From Nitricoxidireducens sp046726235 (GTDB taxonomy: Bacteria > Pseudomonadota > Gammaproteobacteria > Burkholderiales > Rhodocyclaceae), in assembly GCA_046726235.1 (NCBI GenBank), contig JBKPAD010000010.1, positions 372,001 to 436,000 of the forward strand: a DNA stretch of 64,000 bases, in the 5' to 3' direction. A program made the translations under genes and the position numbers. Below, one piece after another: positions 41,686 through 51,988 of the stretch. How positions within the stretch are numbered: position 1 is the first letter of the stretch; each line of letters begins with the position of its first letter. The notes beneath the pieces were generated by a model, which searched no databases, was not told the DNA's origin, and worked only from the letters and a program-made list of their open reading frames with translations.

Positions 41686-44454
41686 TTGCGCCGAATCTCC
41701 CTCCCCGCACCGCCCTGGCCGGTGCGGACCTTCCTGGTGTGGCTCGTCCTCGCCAGCCTGCTGCCGGCCGTGATCGGCGCCGCCGTCCTGTTGATGTACG
41801 AGTACGGTGTCGGTCGCGCGCAGCAGAACGAGGACACCGTGCAGACGGCCCGCGCCCTGGTGCAGGCGGTCGACGCCCAGTTGCTGAGGATCGAGGCGGC
41901 CGCCGTGTCGCTGTCGACCTCGGACGCGCTGATGCGCGGCGACTTCGCCTCGTTTCATCGCCAGGCCAGGGAAGTCGTGGAGCGCACCGGACTCGGCAGC
42001 AACCTCGTCCTGCGCGACCGGGCCGGGAGACAACTCGTGAACACGGCGCTTCCGTTCGGCCAGCGGCTGAACACCCCCCCTGCCCCCGAGCAAGTGCGCG
42101 GCGTCTTCGAAACCGGAAAGCCGACGATCTCGGACGCTTTCGTCGGTCCTGTCCTGAAGCGCCTCGTCATGAGCGTCGACGTGCCGGTCATCATCGGCGG
42201 CGAAGTCCGCTACGCCCTCGGTATGGGCGTCTCTCCCTCGTATTTCGACGCGCTCCTGAAAGCGCAGGGGCTCCCGCCGGAAGCGATCGCCGCCATCCTC
42301 GACAGCACCGGAACCATCGTCGGCCGCACCCATGCTTCGGAGCGCTTCGCCGGGACGAAGGCGGTTCCAGCGCTTCTCGAGGCCATGGCGCATGCCAGGG
42401 AGGGCTCCATAGAGGCGACCACCAAGGAGGGCACGCCGGTCCTCACGTCGTTCAGCGTCTCGCCGGTGACGAAGTGGCGCGTCCTCATCGGACTCCCGAC
42501 CGCGGGCCTGGCCGCCGCCGTCAGCGGCACGCTCGCGGCCTTTTCGCTCGGCCTCGTCATCGTCTTCGGCCTCAGCCTGCTCCTGGCGCGCTTCGTGAGC
42601 CTGAAGATCGCCGACTCGGTCCAGGCCCTGACCGGCCCCGCGCATGCCCTCGGCGAAGGCCACCCGGCGACCGTGCCGCACGTGCTGATCAAGGAAGCCG
42701 CGGAGGTGGCCGAGGCGCTCGGGCGTGCCTCCGCCCTTCTGCAGGCGAAGGATGCGGAGCTGGTGGAAGCGCATCGCCTCGCCCGCCTCGGCACGTGGCA
42801 CTGGGACCTGACCTCCGACGCGGTGATGAACTCGGCGTCGCTGCGCGAGATCCTCGGCCGCGACGTGCCCTCCTTCCCGGAGATGAAAGGCACCATGCTG
42901 ACGCCCGAGACGTGGGAACAACTGAGCGCCGCCGCCCGCGAGGCCATCAGGACCGGCCAGGGCTACGACCTCGAAGTGCCGGTGATACGTCCCGACGGCG
43001 AAGTGCTCTGGGCCCATGCCAAGTCGCAGGTCATCCGGAACGAAAAAGGCGAGGTGGTCGCGCTGCGCGGCATGCTCCAGGACGTCACCGACCGCAAGCA
43101 GGCCGAACTGCGCCTGCGCGAATCCGAGGAAAAGCTCCGCGTCACCGCCCTGCACGACCCGCTGACCGGGCTGCCGAACCGCGCGCTCGTCTTCGAGTAC
43201 TGCGATCACCTGCTTTCGGCGGCGCAGCGGAATCACAGCCGCGGCGCCCTGCTCTTCATCGACCTGGACCGCTTCAAGCCGATCAACGACCTCTACGGCC
43301 ACGAAATGGGCGACCGTGTCCTGAAAGAAGTCGCGGCACGGCTGGCCGAGGTCACGCGCCATGAAGACCTGGTCGGCCGCCTCGGCGGCGACGAGTTCGT
43401 GATCGTGCTGCCCTATCTCGATGCCGACCGCTTCCGCGCCGTGGTGGTGGCGCAACACGTCGTCGAGACCATCAGCCGCCCCTTCCGCATCGACAACCTC
43501 GAATTGTCGGTGTCGCCGTCGGTCGGGATCAGCTATTTCCCCGAGCATGCGGCCGACGTCAGCACGCTGCTCCATGCCGCCGACCTCGCCATGTACCAGG
43601 TCAAGCAGTCGGGGCGCGCCAACTACCAGGTCTATTCTTCCGACCTCGACGAGCGTGCCGGCCAGGCGCGGCTGGTCGAGGCCAGCCTGAAGAAGGCCCT
43701 CAAGGAAGGCGGCCTGATGCTGCACTACCAGCCTGTGATCGACATCCGGAGCCGGAACCTGGTCGGCGCCGAAGCCCTCGTCCGGCTCCGCGGCAAGGAT
43801 GGCGAAGCCTGGGGGCCGGACCGCTTCATTCCGGTGGCGGAAGCGACCGGGATGATCGCCGAACTCGGCGACTGGGTCGCAACCGAGGCCTGCCGCCAGC
43901 ATGAAGTGTGGATGCGCGATGGGTTGGCGCTGACCGTGTCGATCAACGTTTCGCCGCTCCAGTTCCGGCAAGAGTCATTCGCCGCGAATCTCGGCGCCAT
44001 CGTCGGCGAATCGGGGATCGATCCCGCGATGCTCGAACTGGAGGTGACCGAAAGCGCCGTCATGGAGAACCTCGACGACGCCGTGAATATCCTCAAGCGG
44101 ATCAAGTCGCTCGGCGTGCGCGTGGCGCTGGACGACTTCGGCACCGGATACTCGAGCCTGAGCAGCCTCACCAGCCTGCCGATCGACAAGCTCAAGCTGG
44201 ACCAGTCGTTCGTCCGCGGCATTGAGCTCGACGAGACCAGCCGCGTGGTCACGGACGCCATCCTCTCGCTGGGCCGCAGCCTGCGGCTCGACGTCCATGG
44301 CGAGGGCATCGAATCCGAGCAGACGTTGCGCTACCTCGAGGACCACGGCTGCCAGCAGGCGCAGGGATACTGGTTCAGCAGGCCGCTGCCGGCCGGCGAA
44401 TTCGCGCAATGGTCGCGCGATAAGGCGGAGGCGCAGAAAGCCGCCGCGACGTAG
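41686..44454 (+). CDS. Membrane PAS/GGDEF/EAL cyclic-di-GMP protein
   Basis: About 922 residues. An N-terminal membrane helix (FLVWLVLASLLPAVIGAAVLL) leads to a periplasmic sensory (dCache-like) domain, a second helix (TLAAFSLGLVIVFGLSLLLA), a PAS domain, GGDEF (GGDEF at residues 567-571 from this start, with an RHED inhibitory site just before) and EAL (first E at residue 696). Both output signatures look intact. The start is uncertain: TTG 41647 lies inside a sigma-54-type -12 box, so TTG 41686 or GTG 41722 is more likely; none has a clear RBS. It is divergent from the dioxygenase gene and convergent with polX. Confidence 0.85.
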   Translation: MRRISLPAPPWPVRTFLVWLVLASLLPAVIGAAVLLMYEYGVGRAQQNEDTVQTARALVQAVDAQLLRIEAAAVSLSTSDALMRGDFASFHRQAREVVERTGLGSNLVLRDRAGRQLVNTALPFGQRLNTPPAPEQVRGVFETGKPTISDAFVGPVLKRLVMSVDVPVIIGGEVRYALGMGVSPSYFDALLKAQGLPPEAIAAILDSTGTIVGRTHASERFAGTKAVPALLEAMAHAREGSIEATTKEGTPVLTSFSVSPVTKWRVLIGLPTAGLAAAVSGTLAAFSLGLVIVFGLSLLLARFVSLKIADSVQALTGPAHALGEGHPATVPHVLIKEAAEVAEALGRASALLQAKDAELVEAHRLARLGTWHWDLTSDAVMNSASLREILGRDVPSFPEMKGTMLTPETWEQLSAAAREAIRTGQGYDLEVPVIRPDGEVLWAHAKSQVIRNEKGEVVALRGMLQDVTDRKQAELRLRESEEKLRVTALHDPLTGLPNRALVFEYCDHLLSAAQRNHSRGALLFIDLDRFKPINDLYGHEMGDRVLKEVAARLAEVTRHEDLVGRLGGDEFVIVLPYLDADRFRAVVVAQHVVETISRPFRIDNLELSVSPSVGISYFPEHAADVSTLLHAADLAMYQVKQSGRANYQVYSSDLDERAGQARLVEASLKKALKEGGLMLHYQPVIDIRSRNLVGAEALVRLRGKDGEAWGPDRFIPVAEATGMIAELGDWVATEACRQHEVWMRDGLALTVSINVSPLQFRQESFAANLGAIVGESGIDPAMLELEVTESAVMENLDDAVNILKRIKSLGVRVALDDFGTGYSSLSSLTSLPIDKLKLDQSFVRGIELDETSRVVTDAILSLGRSLRLDVHGEGIESEQTLRYLEDHGCQQAQGYWFSRPLPAGEFAQWSRDKAEAQKAAAT

Positions 44455-44490
44455 CGTCGGTCGCACGACCGCGCGAGCACACCCACGCCC

Positions 44491-46191
44491 TCAGCGCGTA
44501 CGCGCCAGCAGGCGGCGCAGTTCCAGCAAGGGGCAGGCGTTGAGCACGTCGCGCGCCTCAAGCCAGCCGCGGCGCGCCTGTCCTATGCCAAAGCGGAGAT
44601 TGGCGAAGTCCTCGCGGCTGCGCGCGTCCGAGTTGACCGCCACCAGCACGCCCTCCTCCTTCGCCATCAGGCAGTAGGTGTCGAGCAGGTCGAGACGATC
44701 CGGATGCGCATTGAGTTCGAGGCAGCAGCCGCGTTCGCGCGCCTGGCGGATGATGCGCAGCATGTCGACGTCGCAGGGCTCGCGGCTCCCGATGACGCGC
44801 CCGGTGGGATGGGCGAGCAGCGTGAAATGTCGGTTTTCCATCGCCCGCAGGATGCGCGCCGTCTGCTTCTCGCGCGGCAGGTCGAAGCCGTCGAGCCACG
44901 CGCCGACAACGATGTCGAGGCGTTCCAGCGCCGCGTCGGGCAGATCGAGGCTGCCGTCTTCGAGTATCTCGGCCTCGACGCCCTTGAGCAGCACGAGGCC
45001 GTCGAGCGTCTCGTTGAGGCGGTCGATGCGGTCGCAATGCTCGTCGAGCCGCCGCGGGTCGAGTCCGCGCTCGGTGACGGCGAGGTACGAGAGTCCGCTC
45101 GCCCTGGCGGCAAGCGCCATTTCCTCCAGCGTGTCCCGGCCGTCGCCGGCACGGGTGTGCGCATGCAGGTCACCACGCAGGTCGGCCAGTTCGACCAGGT
45201 GCGGCAGCCGGCCGGCACGGGCGGCCGCGATCTCGCCGCGATCCTCGCGCAGCTCGGGTGCGATCCAGGGCAGGCCGAGCGCCTGATAGACGCCCTGCTC
45301 GCTCTCGCCGGCGATGCGCTCGCGGCCGTCGAAAACGCCGTATTCGTTGAGCTTGAAGCCGGCGTCCTGCGCGATCCGCCGCAGCGCGATGTTGTGCGCG
45401 CGCGAGCCGGTGAAGTAGCACAGGGCGGCGCCGAACGCCGCCGGCTCGACGACGCGCAGGTCCGCCTGCAGGCCGCAGCGCAGGATCACGCTGGCCCGCG
45501 TCGGCCCCTGCGCCAGCACGTCAACGACTTCGTCGTAGGCGACGAAGCGCGCCACGGCGTCGCTGCCTGCCTCGGCGGCCAGCACGATGTCGAGGTCGCC
45601 GACGGTTTCGCGCCTGCGGCGATAGCTGCCTGCCGCCTCCATGCGCATCACGCCCGTCGCGCCGCCGAGCCACGCCAGCAGCCCGCGCGCATGCCCGTCG
45701 GCGGTGGCAAGCTTGAGGCGGCGCGTCCGGGACAGATGGGATTCGACCGCTGCGAGGATGTTGGCTTCGGTCTTGGGGCCGAAGCCGTGCAATGCCCGCA
45801 GTCTGCCGTCGCGCGCGGCCTGCGCGAGTTGCTCCGGCGTCTGCACGTCGAGCTCGTGCCACAGCGTGCGCACGCGGCTCGGGCCGAGCCCCGGCAGGTG
45901 CAGCAGTTCGCCGATGGCCGCGGGCATCTGCGCATGCAGCTTTTCCAGCACGCGGCAGGTGCCGCTGCCGATGATCTCGCAGGTCTTGGCGGCCAGTTCG
46001 TCGCCGATGCCCGGCAGCCGGGTCAGGTCCTCGCCGTTCTCGACCATGGCGCGCACGTCGCGCCCCAGGTCACCGATGATGCGTGCGGCGTTGCGGTAGG
46101 CGCGGATGCGAAACGGGTTGGCCTGCTGGATTTCCAGCAGGTCGGCAATCTCGTCGAAGACCGCGGCGATGTCGGCGTTATGGATCGGCAT
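44491..46191 (-). CDS. polX: DNA polymerase X family protein with PHP domain
   Basis: A 566-residue bacterial PolX. HhH repeats (LPGIGDELAAKTCEIIG, LPGLGPSRVRTLW, LHGFGPKTEANIL) precede the polymerase palm with catalytic GDLDIVL and ADLRVV, then a C-terminal PHP phosphoesterase with DLHAHTRAGDG and the ELNAHPDRLDLLD and NSDARS metal-binding segments. It fills gaps in base-excision repair, with 3'-5' exonuclease activity from PHP. Its presence alongside LigD and Ku in this window adds to a repair theme. The ATG at 46191 starts the conserved NADIAAVFDEIADLLEI. Confidence 0.9.
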   Translation of the reverse strand: MPIHNADIAAVFDEIADLLEIQQANPFRIRAYRNAARIIGDLGRDVRAMVENGEDLTRLPGIGDELAAKTCEIIGSGTCRVLEKLHAQMPAAIGELLHLPGLGPSRVRTLWHELDVQTPEQLAQAARDGRLRALHGFGPKTEANILAAVESHLSRTRRLKLATADGHARGLLAWLGGATGVMRMEAAGSYRRRRETVGDLDIVLAAEAGSDAVARFVAYDEVVDVLAQGPTRASVILRCGLQADLRVVEPAAFGAALCYFTGSRAHNIALRRIAQDAGFKLNEYGVFDGRERIAGESEQGVYQALGLPWIAPELREDRGEIAAARAGRLPHLVELADLRGDLHAHTRAGDGRDTLEEMALAARASGLSYLAVTERGLDPRRLDEHCDRIDRLNETLDGLVLLKGVEAEILEDGSLDLPDAALERLDIVVGAWLDGFDLPREKQTARILRAMENRHFTLLAHPTGRVIGSREPCDVDMLRIIRQARERGCCLELNAHPDRLDLLDTYCLMAKEEGVLVAVNSDARSREDFANLRFGIGQARRGWLEARDVLNACPLLELRRLLARTR

Positions 46192-46252
46192 GGCGTCGGG
46201 CCGGCGCCCATTCGCCTGGCCAGGCCATGACGGGCAGCCGGCGAGCCCGGTG

Positions 46253-46627
46253 CTACCGGCAGGGATAGCGCGCTTCGAGCAGCGGCACGAGCCAATCGAC
46301 CGCTGGACGGTCGCCCGCCTCGGGATGGTCGGTGAGGTGCTGCGCGACGAGTTTGTCGAGCTCGCAGATGCACTCGCGGAAGCAGATGCGTTTTCCTTGC
46401 AGGCTGTCGAGGACGCCCGCCAGGTAGCCGTTGTAATAGCCGGCGCGGTAGAGGTTGGCGAGCGGGTCCTGCCCGTTGTGCGCCTCGGCCTCCAGGCGGA
46501 AATCAACCAGTCGTGCGGTGTCCAGGGCCGACGCCGGCTCGGCCGGGAAGGCAGGCAGGGCGTAAAGCAGCAGCGCAAACAGGGCTGCCGTCCGGGCGCT
46601 GCGAGGGACGTCTGGATACCGGTTCAT
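46253..46627 (-). CDS. Rap1a/Tai-like secreted protein
   Basis: A 124-residue exported protein with a signal peptide (AALFALLLYALPAFPAEP) and a compact domain with the Rap1a/Tai pattern (YNGYLAGVLDSLQGKRICF ... LVAQHLTDHPEAGDRPAVDWLVPLLEARYPC), including paired cysteines. Rap1a/Tai proteins neutralise type VI amidase effectors, but no T6SS or amidase gene is nearby; isolated family members with other roles are common. Located 61 bp upstream of polX on the same strand. Confidence 0.65.
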   Translation of the reverse strand: MNRYPDVPRSARTAALFALLLYALPAFPAEPASALDTARLVDFRLEAEAHNGQDPLANLYRAGYYNGYLAGVLDSLQGKRICFRECICELDKLVAQHLTDHPEAGDRPAVDWLVPLLEARYPCR

Positions 46628-46698
46628 GGGCGCAATGGTACAACCGGCGCCGGTCGACGCCGGCCTCGTTTGGCGGCCCTGGCGTTCGCTGCCGAACG

Positions 46699-46715
46699 TA
46701 CGCGCGCGCCCGTAT
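46699..46715. promoter_or_regulatory. Shared 17-mer, copy 1 (upstream of small PAS gene)
   Basis: TACGCGCGCGCCCGTAT recurs with one mismatch at 48000-48016 (TACGCGCGAGCCCGTAT). This copy is 95 bp before the PAS protein gene; the other is 162 bp before the PAS kinase gene. The outer parts form a loose inverted repeat (ATACG/CGTAT in copy 2). A common regulator site is possible. Confidence 0.45.
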
Positions 46716-46809
46716 TTACCCCCACCGAGCGGCCGCGTAATTTCGCTGATGTCCACAAACGCCGCATTGATAAGCGGCGATCCACGACCCCACAGGCAGG
46801 AGACCGGGC

Positions 46810-47199
46810 ATGGCACCGATAGTGCAGCGCAAGCAGGCGGCGGAAAGCGGCAATCGGCAGAGCAGCGACGCGACGACCATCGAATGCGATCCGCCCGCGC
46901 TGATGGTCGACGAGCGCGGCATGATCTGCGACTGCAACCGTGCCATCGAGGGCCTGTTCGGCTACCGGCGCAGCGAAGTGGTCTGGCGTCACATCTCGAT
47001 GCTGCTGCCGCAGATGCAGGACATCGAACTGATGCTCAAGGGCCACGTCAATCCGAAACTGCAGTTCCTGTGCCGCATCGGCAAGCCCTTCGCCGCGCTC
47101 GACCGCAGCGGCGAAACCTTCGCCAGCAACCTCTTCTTCAACGATCTCGGCAATCCGGGGTCGCCGCGCCTGCGCGTCATCATCCGCGCCGCCGGCTAG
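46810..47199 (+). CDS. Small single-domain PAS protein
   Basis: A 129-residue soluble protein consisting of one PAS domain (PPALMVDERGMICDCNRAIE, GLFGYRRSEVVWRHISMLLP), with no output domain, following a hydrophilic N-terminal 25 residues. It might sense redox or a ligand and pass the signal by protein contact. Coding begins after GGCAGGAGACCGGGC. A 6-bp-arm hairpin (46760-46779) and the shared 17-mer lie upstream, and a good intrinsic terminator follows. Confidence 0.8.
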   Translation: MAPIVQRKQAAESGNRQSSDATTIECDPPALMVDERGMICDCNRAIEGLFGYRRSEVVWRHISMLLPQMQDIELMLKGHVNPKLQFLCRIGKPFAALDRSGETFASNLFFNDLGNPGSPRLRVIIRAAG

Positions 47200-47226
47200 T
47201 TTTTCCGCGTTCTCCTCCGCGAAACA

Positions 47227-47253
47227 AAGCCGCCCGTAGGCGGCTTCTTTTTT
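47227..47253 (+). terminator. Rho-independent terminator after the small PAS gene
   Basis: An 8-bp stem (AAGCCGCC and GGCGGCTT) with loop CGTA is followed by CTTTTTT. It lies 28 bp after the PAS stop and just before the 3' end of a convergent gene. Confidence 0.88.
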
Positions 47254-47275
47254 GTCCAGCGATTCCGCTATAGAG

Positions 47276-47674
47276 CTACCAGCGCTCTTCCCAGCGCGCG
47301 AATTCGCGCACGGCGACCGAGCGGGATTCATCGCCCTTCATGCACTTGTCGCACGACTTGAGGCCTTTGGCACCGTACTGGAAGCACTGGAAGGGATCGG
47401 ACCCAACGGCGACCGGCTCGCAGCATTCGCCCTCGACGTAATCGTCGACGTTCAGCAGTTCGAGGAACCGGGTGGCGGCCGCCTTCGAATCGAAGAACGT
47501 CAGGGCGCCGTCGCTACCGCAGAGCCACCGCTGGTCGAGCGCCAGGGCATAGCACTGCTGATGCTCGCCGGTAGCGACCGGAAGCACCTTCATCGTTGCG
47601 TCGTTCCGTTTCCAGCTTCCTGAAACGGAAAGTTCAAGCCACTTCATCTGGGGCCTGTCGCAATTCGTGTCCAT
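47276..47674 (-). CDS. Conserved hypothetical cysteine-rich protein
   Basis: A 132-residue soluble protein that I do not recognise. It has eight cysteines, including ECCEP, QCF and a C-terminal CDKC pair (SCDKCMKGDES) that could bind metal, and a Trp-rich end (FARWEERW). There is no signal peptide or membrane segment. AAGGAAGGGAG lies before the ATG, a strong RBS that supports it being a real gene. A second Met ten residues on (MKWLELSV) is possible. It lies 54 bp downstream of the DUF2934 gene on the same strand. Confidence 0.65.
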   Translation of the reverse strand: MDTNCDRPQMKWLELSVSGSWKRNDATMKVLPVATGEHQQCYALALDQRWLCGSDGALTFFDSKAAATRFLELLNVDDYVEGECCEPVAVGSDPFQCFQYGAKGLKSCDKCMKGDESRSVAVREFARWEERW

Positions 47675-47728
47675 CTCTTTCTCCCTTCCTTGCCATTTCT
47701 CTTTGTGCGCTTCGTTGCTGCGCCTTCG

Positions 47729-47932
47729 TCAGCCGGCCGCCATCCGGTCCACCTCGGCTTCGGCCGTGAGCCAGTCTTCCATCGCCAGTCCCGGTTCGAA
47801 ACCGCGGGCTTCGGCACGGTAGTAGGCGGCAATCGAAATCCGCTCGAAGCGGTCCTCCGTGCGGGCGCCATTCGCCTTCTTCGCGGCGTGCGACTTGTTG
47901 CTTGCCTTGCGATTCGGCTCTGACGGTTTCAC
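47729..47932 (-). CDS. DUF2934 domain protein
   Basis: A 67-residue protein with a basic N-terminal part (KPSEPNRKASNKSHAAKKANG) and a DUF2934 motif (RFERISIAAYYRAEARGFEP then MEDWLTAEAEV). DUF2934 proteins are small, often stress-associated and of unknown function. A GTG start at 47932 with GAGAGGGG upstream is chosen because the conserved region lies just after it; the frame continues upstream without conserved sequence. Confidence 0.65.
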   Translation of the reverse strand: MKPSEPNRKASNKSHAAKKANGARTEDRFERISIAAYYRAEARGFEPGLAMEDWLTAEAEVDRMAAG

Positions 47933-47999
47933 GGCGGGCCCCTCTCTATAGTGGTTTCGCGGACCATCGAAAGGTAAAAGACGGTGCGCTCGGCAACAA

Positions 48000-48016
48000 T
48001 ACGCGCGAGCCCGTAT
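48000..48016. promoter_or_regulatory. Shared 17-mer, copy 2 (upstream of PAS kinase gene)
   Basis: TACGCGCGAGCCCGTAT matches copy 1 at 46699-46715 except at one base. With the preceding A it shows the inverted repeat ATACG-N8-CGTAT. It lies in the 245-bp gap between the DUF2934 gene and the kinase gene and could serve either. Confidence 0.45.
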
Positions 48017-48177
48017 AAGCCACGCCTTAACCAGCAACGGCAGGCCTCCGCGGCATTGCCGGGCCCACTTGCCCATGGCATCGCCATTGACATGAAGAGG
48101 TCGATGCCCTAGCGTAGCCCGCCTTCCCGAATTCACTTTTCCCGCAGGAGCACGACCTGGTCCGCTGCCTCGATCGC

Positions 48178-50387
<2,210 letters not shown>

Positions 50388-50391
<4 letters not shown>

Positions 50392-51005
50392 GCGAGCTAC
50401 CGACCGTACACCTTGTCGATGACGACCCCGCCGTGCGGGATTCCCTCGGACTGCTGATCGAGCAGGAGGGCTATGGCGTCGAGTGCTACGCGAGCGCCGA
50501 GGCCTTCCTCGCCGCCGAACTCGCCGACGGCCCCGGCTGCCTGGTGCTGGACCTGCGCATGCCCGGCATGGACGGCATTCGCCTGCAGGACGAACTCGGA
50601 CGCCGCAGCCTCACCCTGCCCATCATCTTCCTCAGCGGCCACGGCGACATCCCCACCAGCGTGCGCGCCATCAAGGCCGGCGCACTCGACTTCCTCACCA
50701 AGCCGGTCACCGGCGATGCGCTGTTGCGCTGCATCGAGACGGCCGTCGCCGAAAGCCGCCGGCGGCGCGAGGCGGCCGAGGCGAATCACAACGCCGCCTC
50801 GCGCCTGGCGACGCTCACCGAGCGCGAACGCGAAGTCATGGCGCTGGCGGTCACCGGGCTGGCCAACAAGGAGATCGCCCGCACGCTGGGCATCAGCCAC
50901 CGCACGGTCGAGATCCACAAGGCGCGGCTGATGCAGAAGACCGGCGCCGAAACGCTGCTCGACCTCGCCCGCCTCGCCAACGCCGGCAACGGGCTGGCCC
51001 CTTAG
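50388..51005 (+). CDS. FixJ-type response regulator
   Basis: A 205-residue regulator with a receiver domain (LVDDDPAVRDSL; phospho-acceptor D55 in LVLDLRMPGMDG; FLSGHGDIPTSVRAIKAGALDF; KPV) and a LuxR-type HTH (LTEREREVMALAVTGLANKEIARTLGISHRTVEIHKARL). It is translationally coupled to the upstream PAS kinase. It likely activates targets with the kinase; the GGGAAATCTCCC site at 51014-51039 and the STAS gene beyond it are candidates. Confidence 0.92.
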
Positions 51006-51013
51006 CCCTCCCC

Positions 51014-51039
51014 GAAGTCGGGAAATCTCCCGAATCCGG
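51014..51039. promoter_or_regulatory. GGGAAATCTCCC site resembling the ttr palindrome
   Basis: CGGGAAATCTCCCG is a near-perfect palindrome flanked by GAAGT and AATCCG. The ttr site at 15696-15720 has the same layout (GAAAT, AGGGAAATTTCCCT, ATTCCG). It lies 9 bp after a FixJ-type regulator gene and about 87 bp before the STAS gene. Confidence 0.5.
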
Positions 51040-51084
51040 AACGCCGCCTTCGCGCAGAAGCGCGGCATTCCGCGGTCCGGCGTG

Positions 51085-51100
51085 CCGCACGGATATTGCT
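51085..51100 (+). promoter_or_regulatory. Weak sigma-54-like site upstream of the STAS gene
   Basis: CCGCACG-GATA-TTGCT keeps GCACG and TTGC in register, but the -24 GG is CG. The predicted start is near 51111, directly before the RBS GAAAGGAG. The geometry is right but the missing G makes it doubtful. Confidence 0.25.
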
Positions 51101-51125
51101 TGGACATCCCGAAAGGAGACGAGCA

Positions 51126-51431
51126 ATGGACTTCACGGTCATCAACGGCAAGGATATGGTCGCCATCCATCTCGAAGGCCGTTTCGACTTCGCGGCGCGG
51201 CGCGCCTTCGCGGTCGCGCGCGACAAGGCGCTCGCCGACGCCGCGCGCCGGATCCAGGTCAACTTCTCGAACGTCGACTACATCGACAGCGCGGCGCTGG
51301 GCATGCTGCTGATCCTGCGCGAGCGGGCCCAGTCGGTCGGCAAGTCGGTTCATCTCGCCGATTGCAGCCCACCGGTGCGGCAATTGGTCGAAATCGTCCG
51401 CCTGGACGGGCTGTTCGCCTTCGCTCCCTGA
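51126..51431 (+). CDS. STAS-domain protein (anti-sigma-factor-antagonist type)
   Basis: A 101-residue single STAS domain (MVAIHLEGRFDFAARRAF ... VNFSNVDYIDSAALGMLLILRERA). The phosphorylatable serine position of SpoIIAA-like proteins is present in YIDSAALG. Such proteins usually counter an anti-sigma kinase; no kinase partner is adjacent, though a PAS kinase/regulator pair is just upstream. GAAAGGAG precedes the ATG. Confidence 0.85.
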   Translation: MDFTVINGKDMVAIHLEGRFDFAARRAFAVARDKALADAARRIQVNFSNVDYIDSAALGMLLILRERAQSVGKSVHLADCSPPVRQLVEIVRLDGLFAFAP

Positions 51432-51453
51432 CGCCCGACGCGGCGGAAGCCAC

Positions 51454-51981
51454 ATGAGCGGCGGCGCCGCCGGGACCGCCGCTTGCCGTTCGGGCGGCAT
51501 GCTGGATACCGACCGCGTCCGCATCCACACTGCCGAATCCGTCCTGCAGCGCATCGACGACCGCACGGTGCGCAACGTCGCCGACTACGCCGACGCCGAC
51601 CCCGGCGTCATCGCCAGGCGTCTGGAGGAACTCGACCGCGAGTGGGACAGCGACCGCACGCTGGAAGCCGAAGCCGCGGCGACCGGGCTCGCCGGCCTCG
51701 CCCTCGGCGTCGTCGTCGCGCCTGCGCTGCTCGGCATCACCGCCTTCGCGGCGGGCGCCGTCTTCATGCATGCCCTCACCGGCTGGTATCCGCTGATGCC
51801 GGTGTTCCGCCGCCTCGGCATCCGCAGCGGGCGCGAGATCGCACGCGAACGCTACGCGCTGAAGGCCCTGCGCGGCGACTTCGTCGCCATCGGCACGCGG
51901 TCGGACGCCGTCATGACGGCCACGGCGCCATCGGCCAGCGCGGCCGGCGACGCCGAGACCTCGGGCCCGATCGGGAAGTGA
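51454..51981 (+). CDS. Membrane protein, DUF2892-like (first of a pair)
   Basis: A 175-residue protein with a charged N-terminus (RRLEELDREWDSDRTLE), two closely spaced membrane helices (AATGLAGLALGVVVAPALLGI and the AFAAGAVFMHALTGWYPL segment), then FRRLGIRSGREIARERYALKALRGDF. It aligns segment by segment with the next gene (DREW, GW.P, FRRLG.R, IxRERYALKAxRGDF), so the two arose by tandem duplication. The DUF2892/YgaP-like label is tentative; function is unknown. A second start at 51499 is possible. Confidence 0.65.
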   Translation: MSGGAAGTAACRSGGMLDTDRVRIHTAESVLQRIDDRTVRNVADYADADPGVIARRLEELDREWDSDRTLEAEAAATGLAGLALGVVVAPALLGITAFAAGAVFMHALTGWYPLMPVFRRLGIRSGREIARERYALKALRGDFVAIGTRSDAVMTATAPSASAAGDAETSGPIGK

Positions 51982-51988
51982 CGGCGTC

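Noticed and set aside
41563..43971. 802-codon minus-strand frame opposite the GGDEF/EAL gene
   Set aside because: Antisense shadow; the plus strand carries intact GGDEF and EAL signatures.
46811..46827. TGGCACC-GATA-GTGCA at the start of the small PAS gene
   Set aside because: It lies inside the coding sequence, has GTGC for TTGC, and would start transcription downstream of the start codon.
48075..48091. TGGCATC-GCCA-TTGA upstream of the PAS kinase
   Set aside because: The -24 box is good, but the essential GC of the -12 box is GA.
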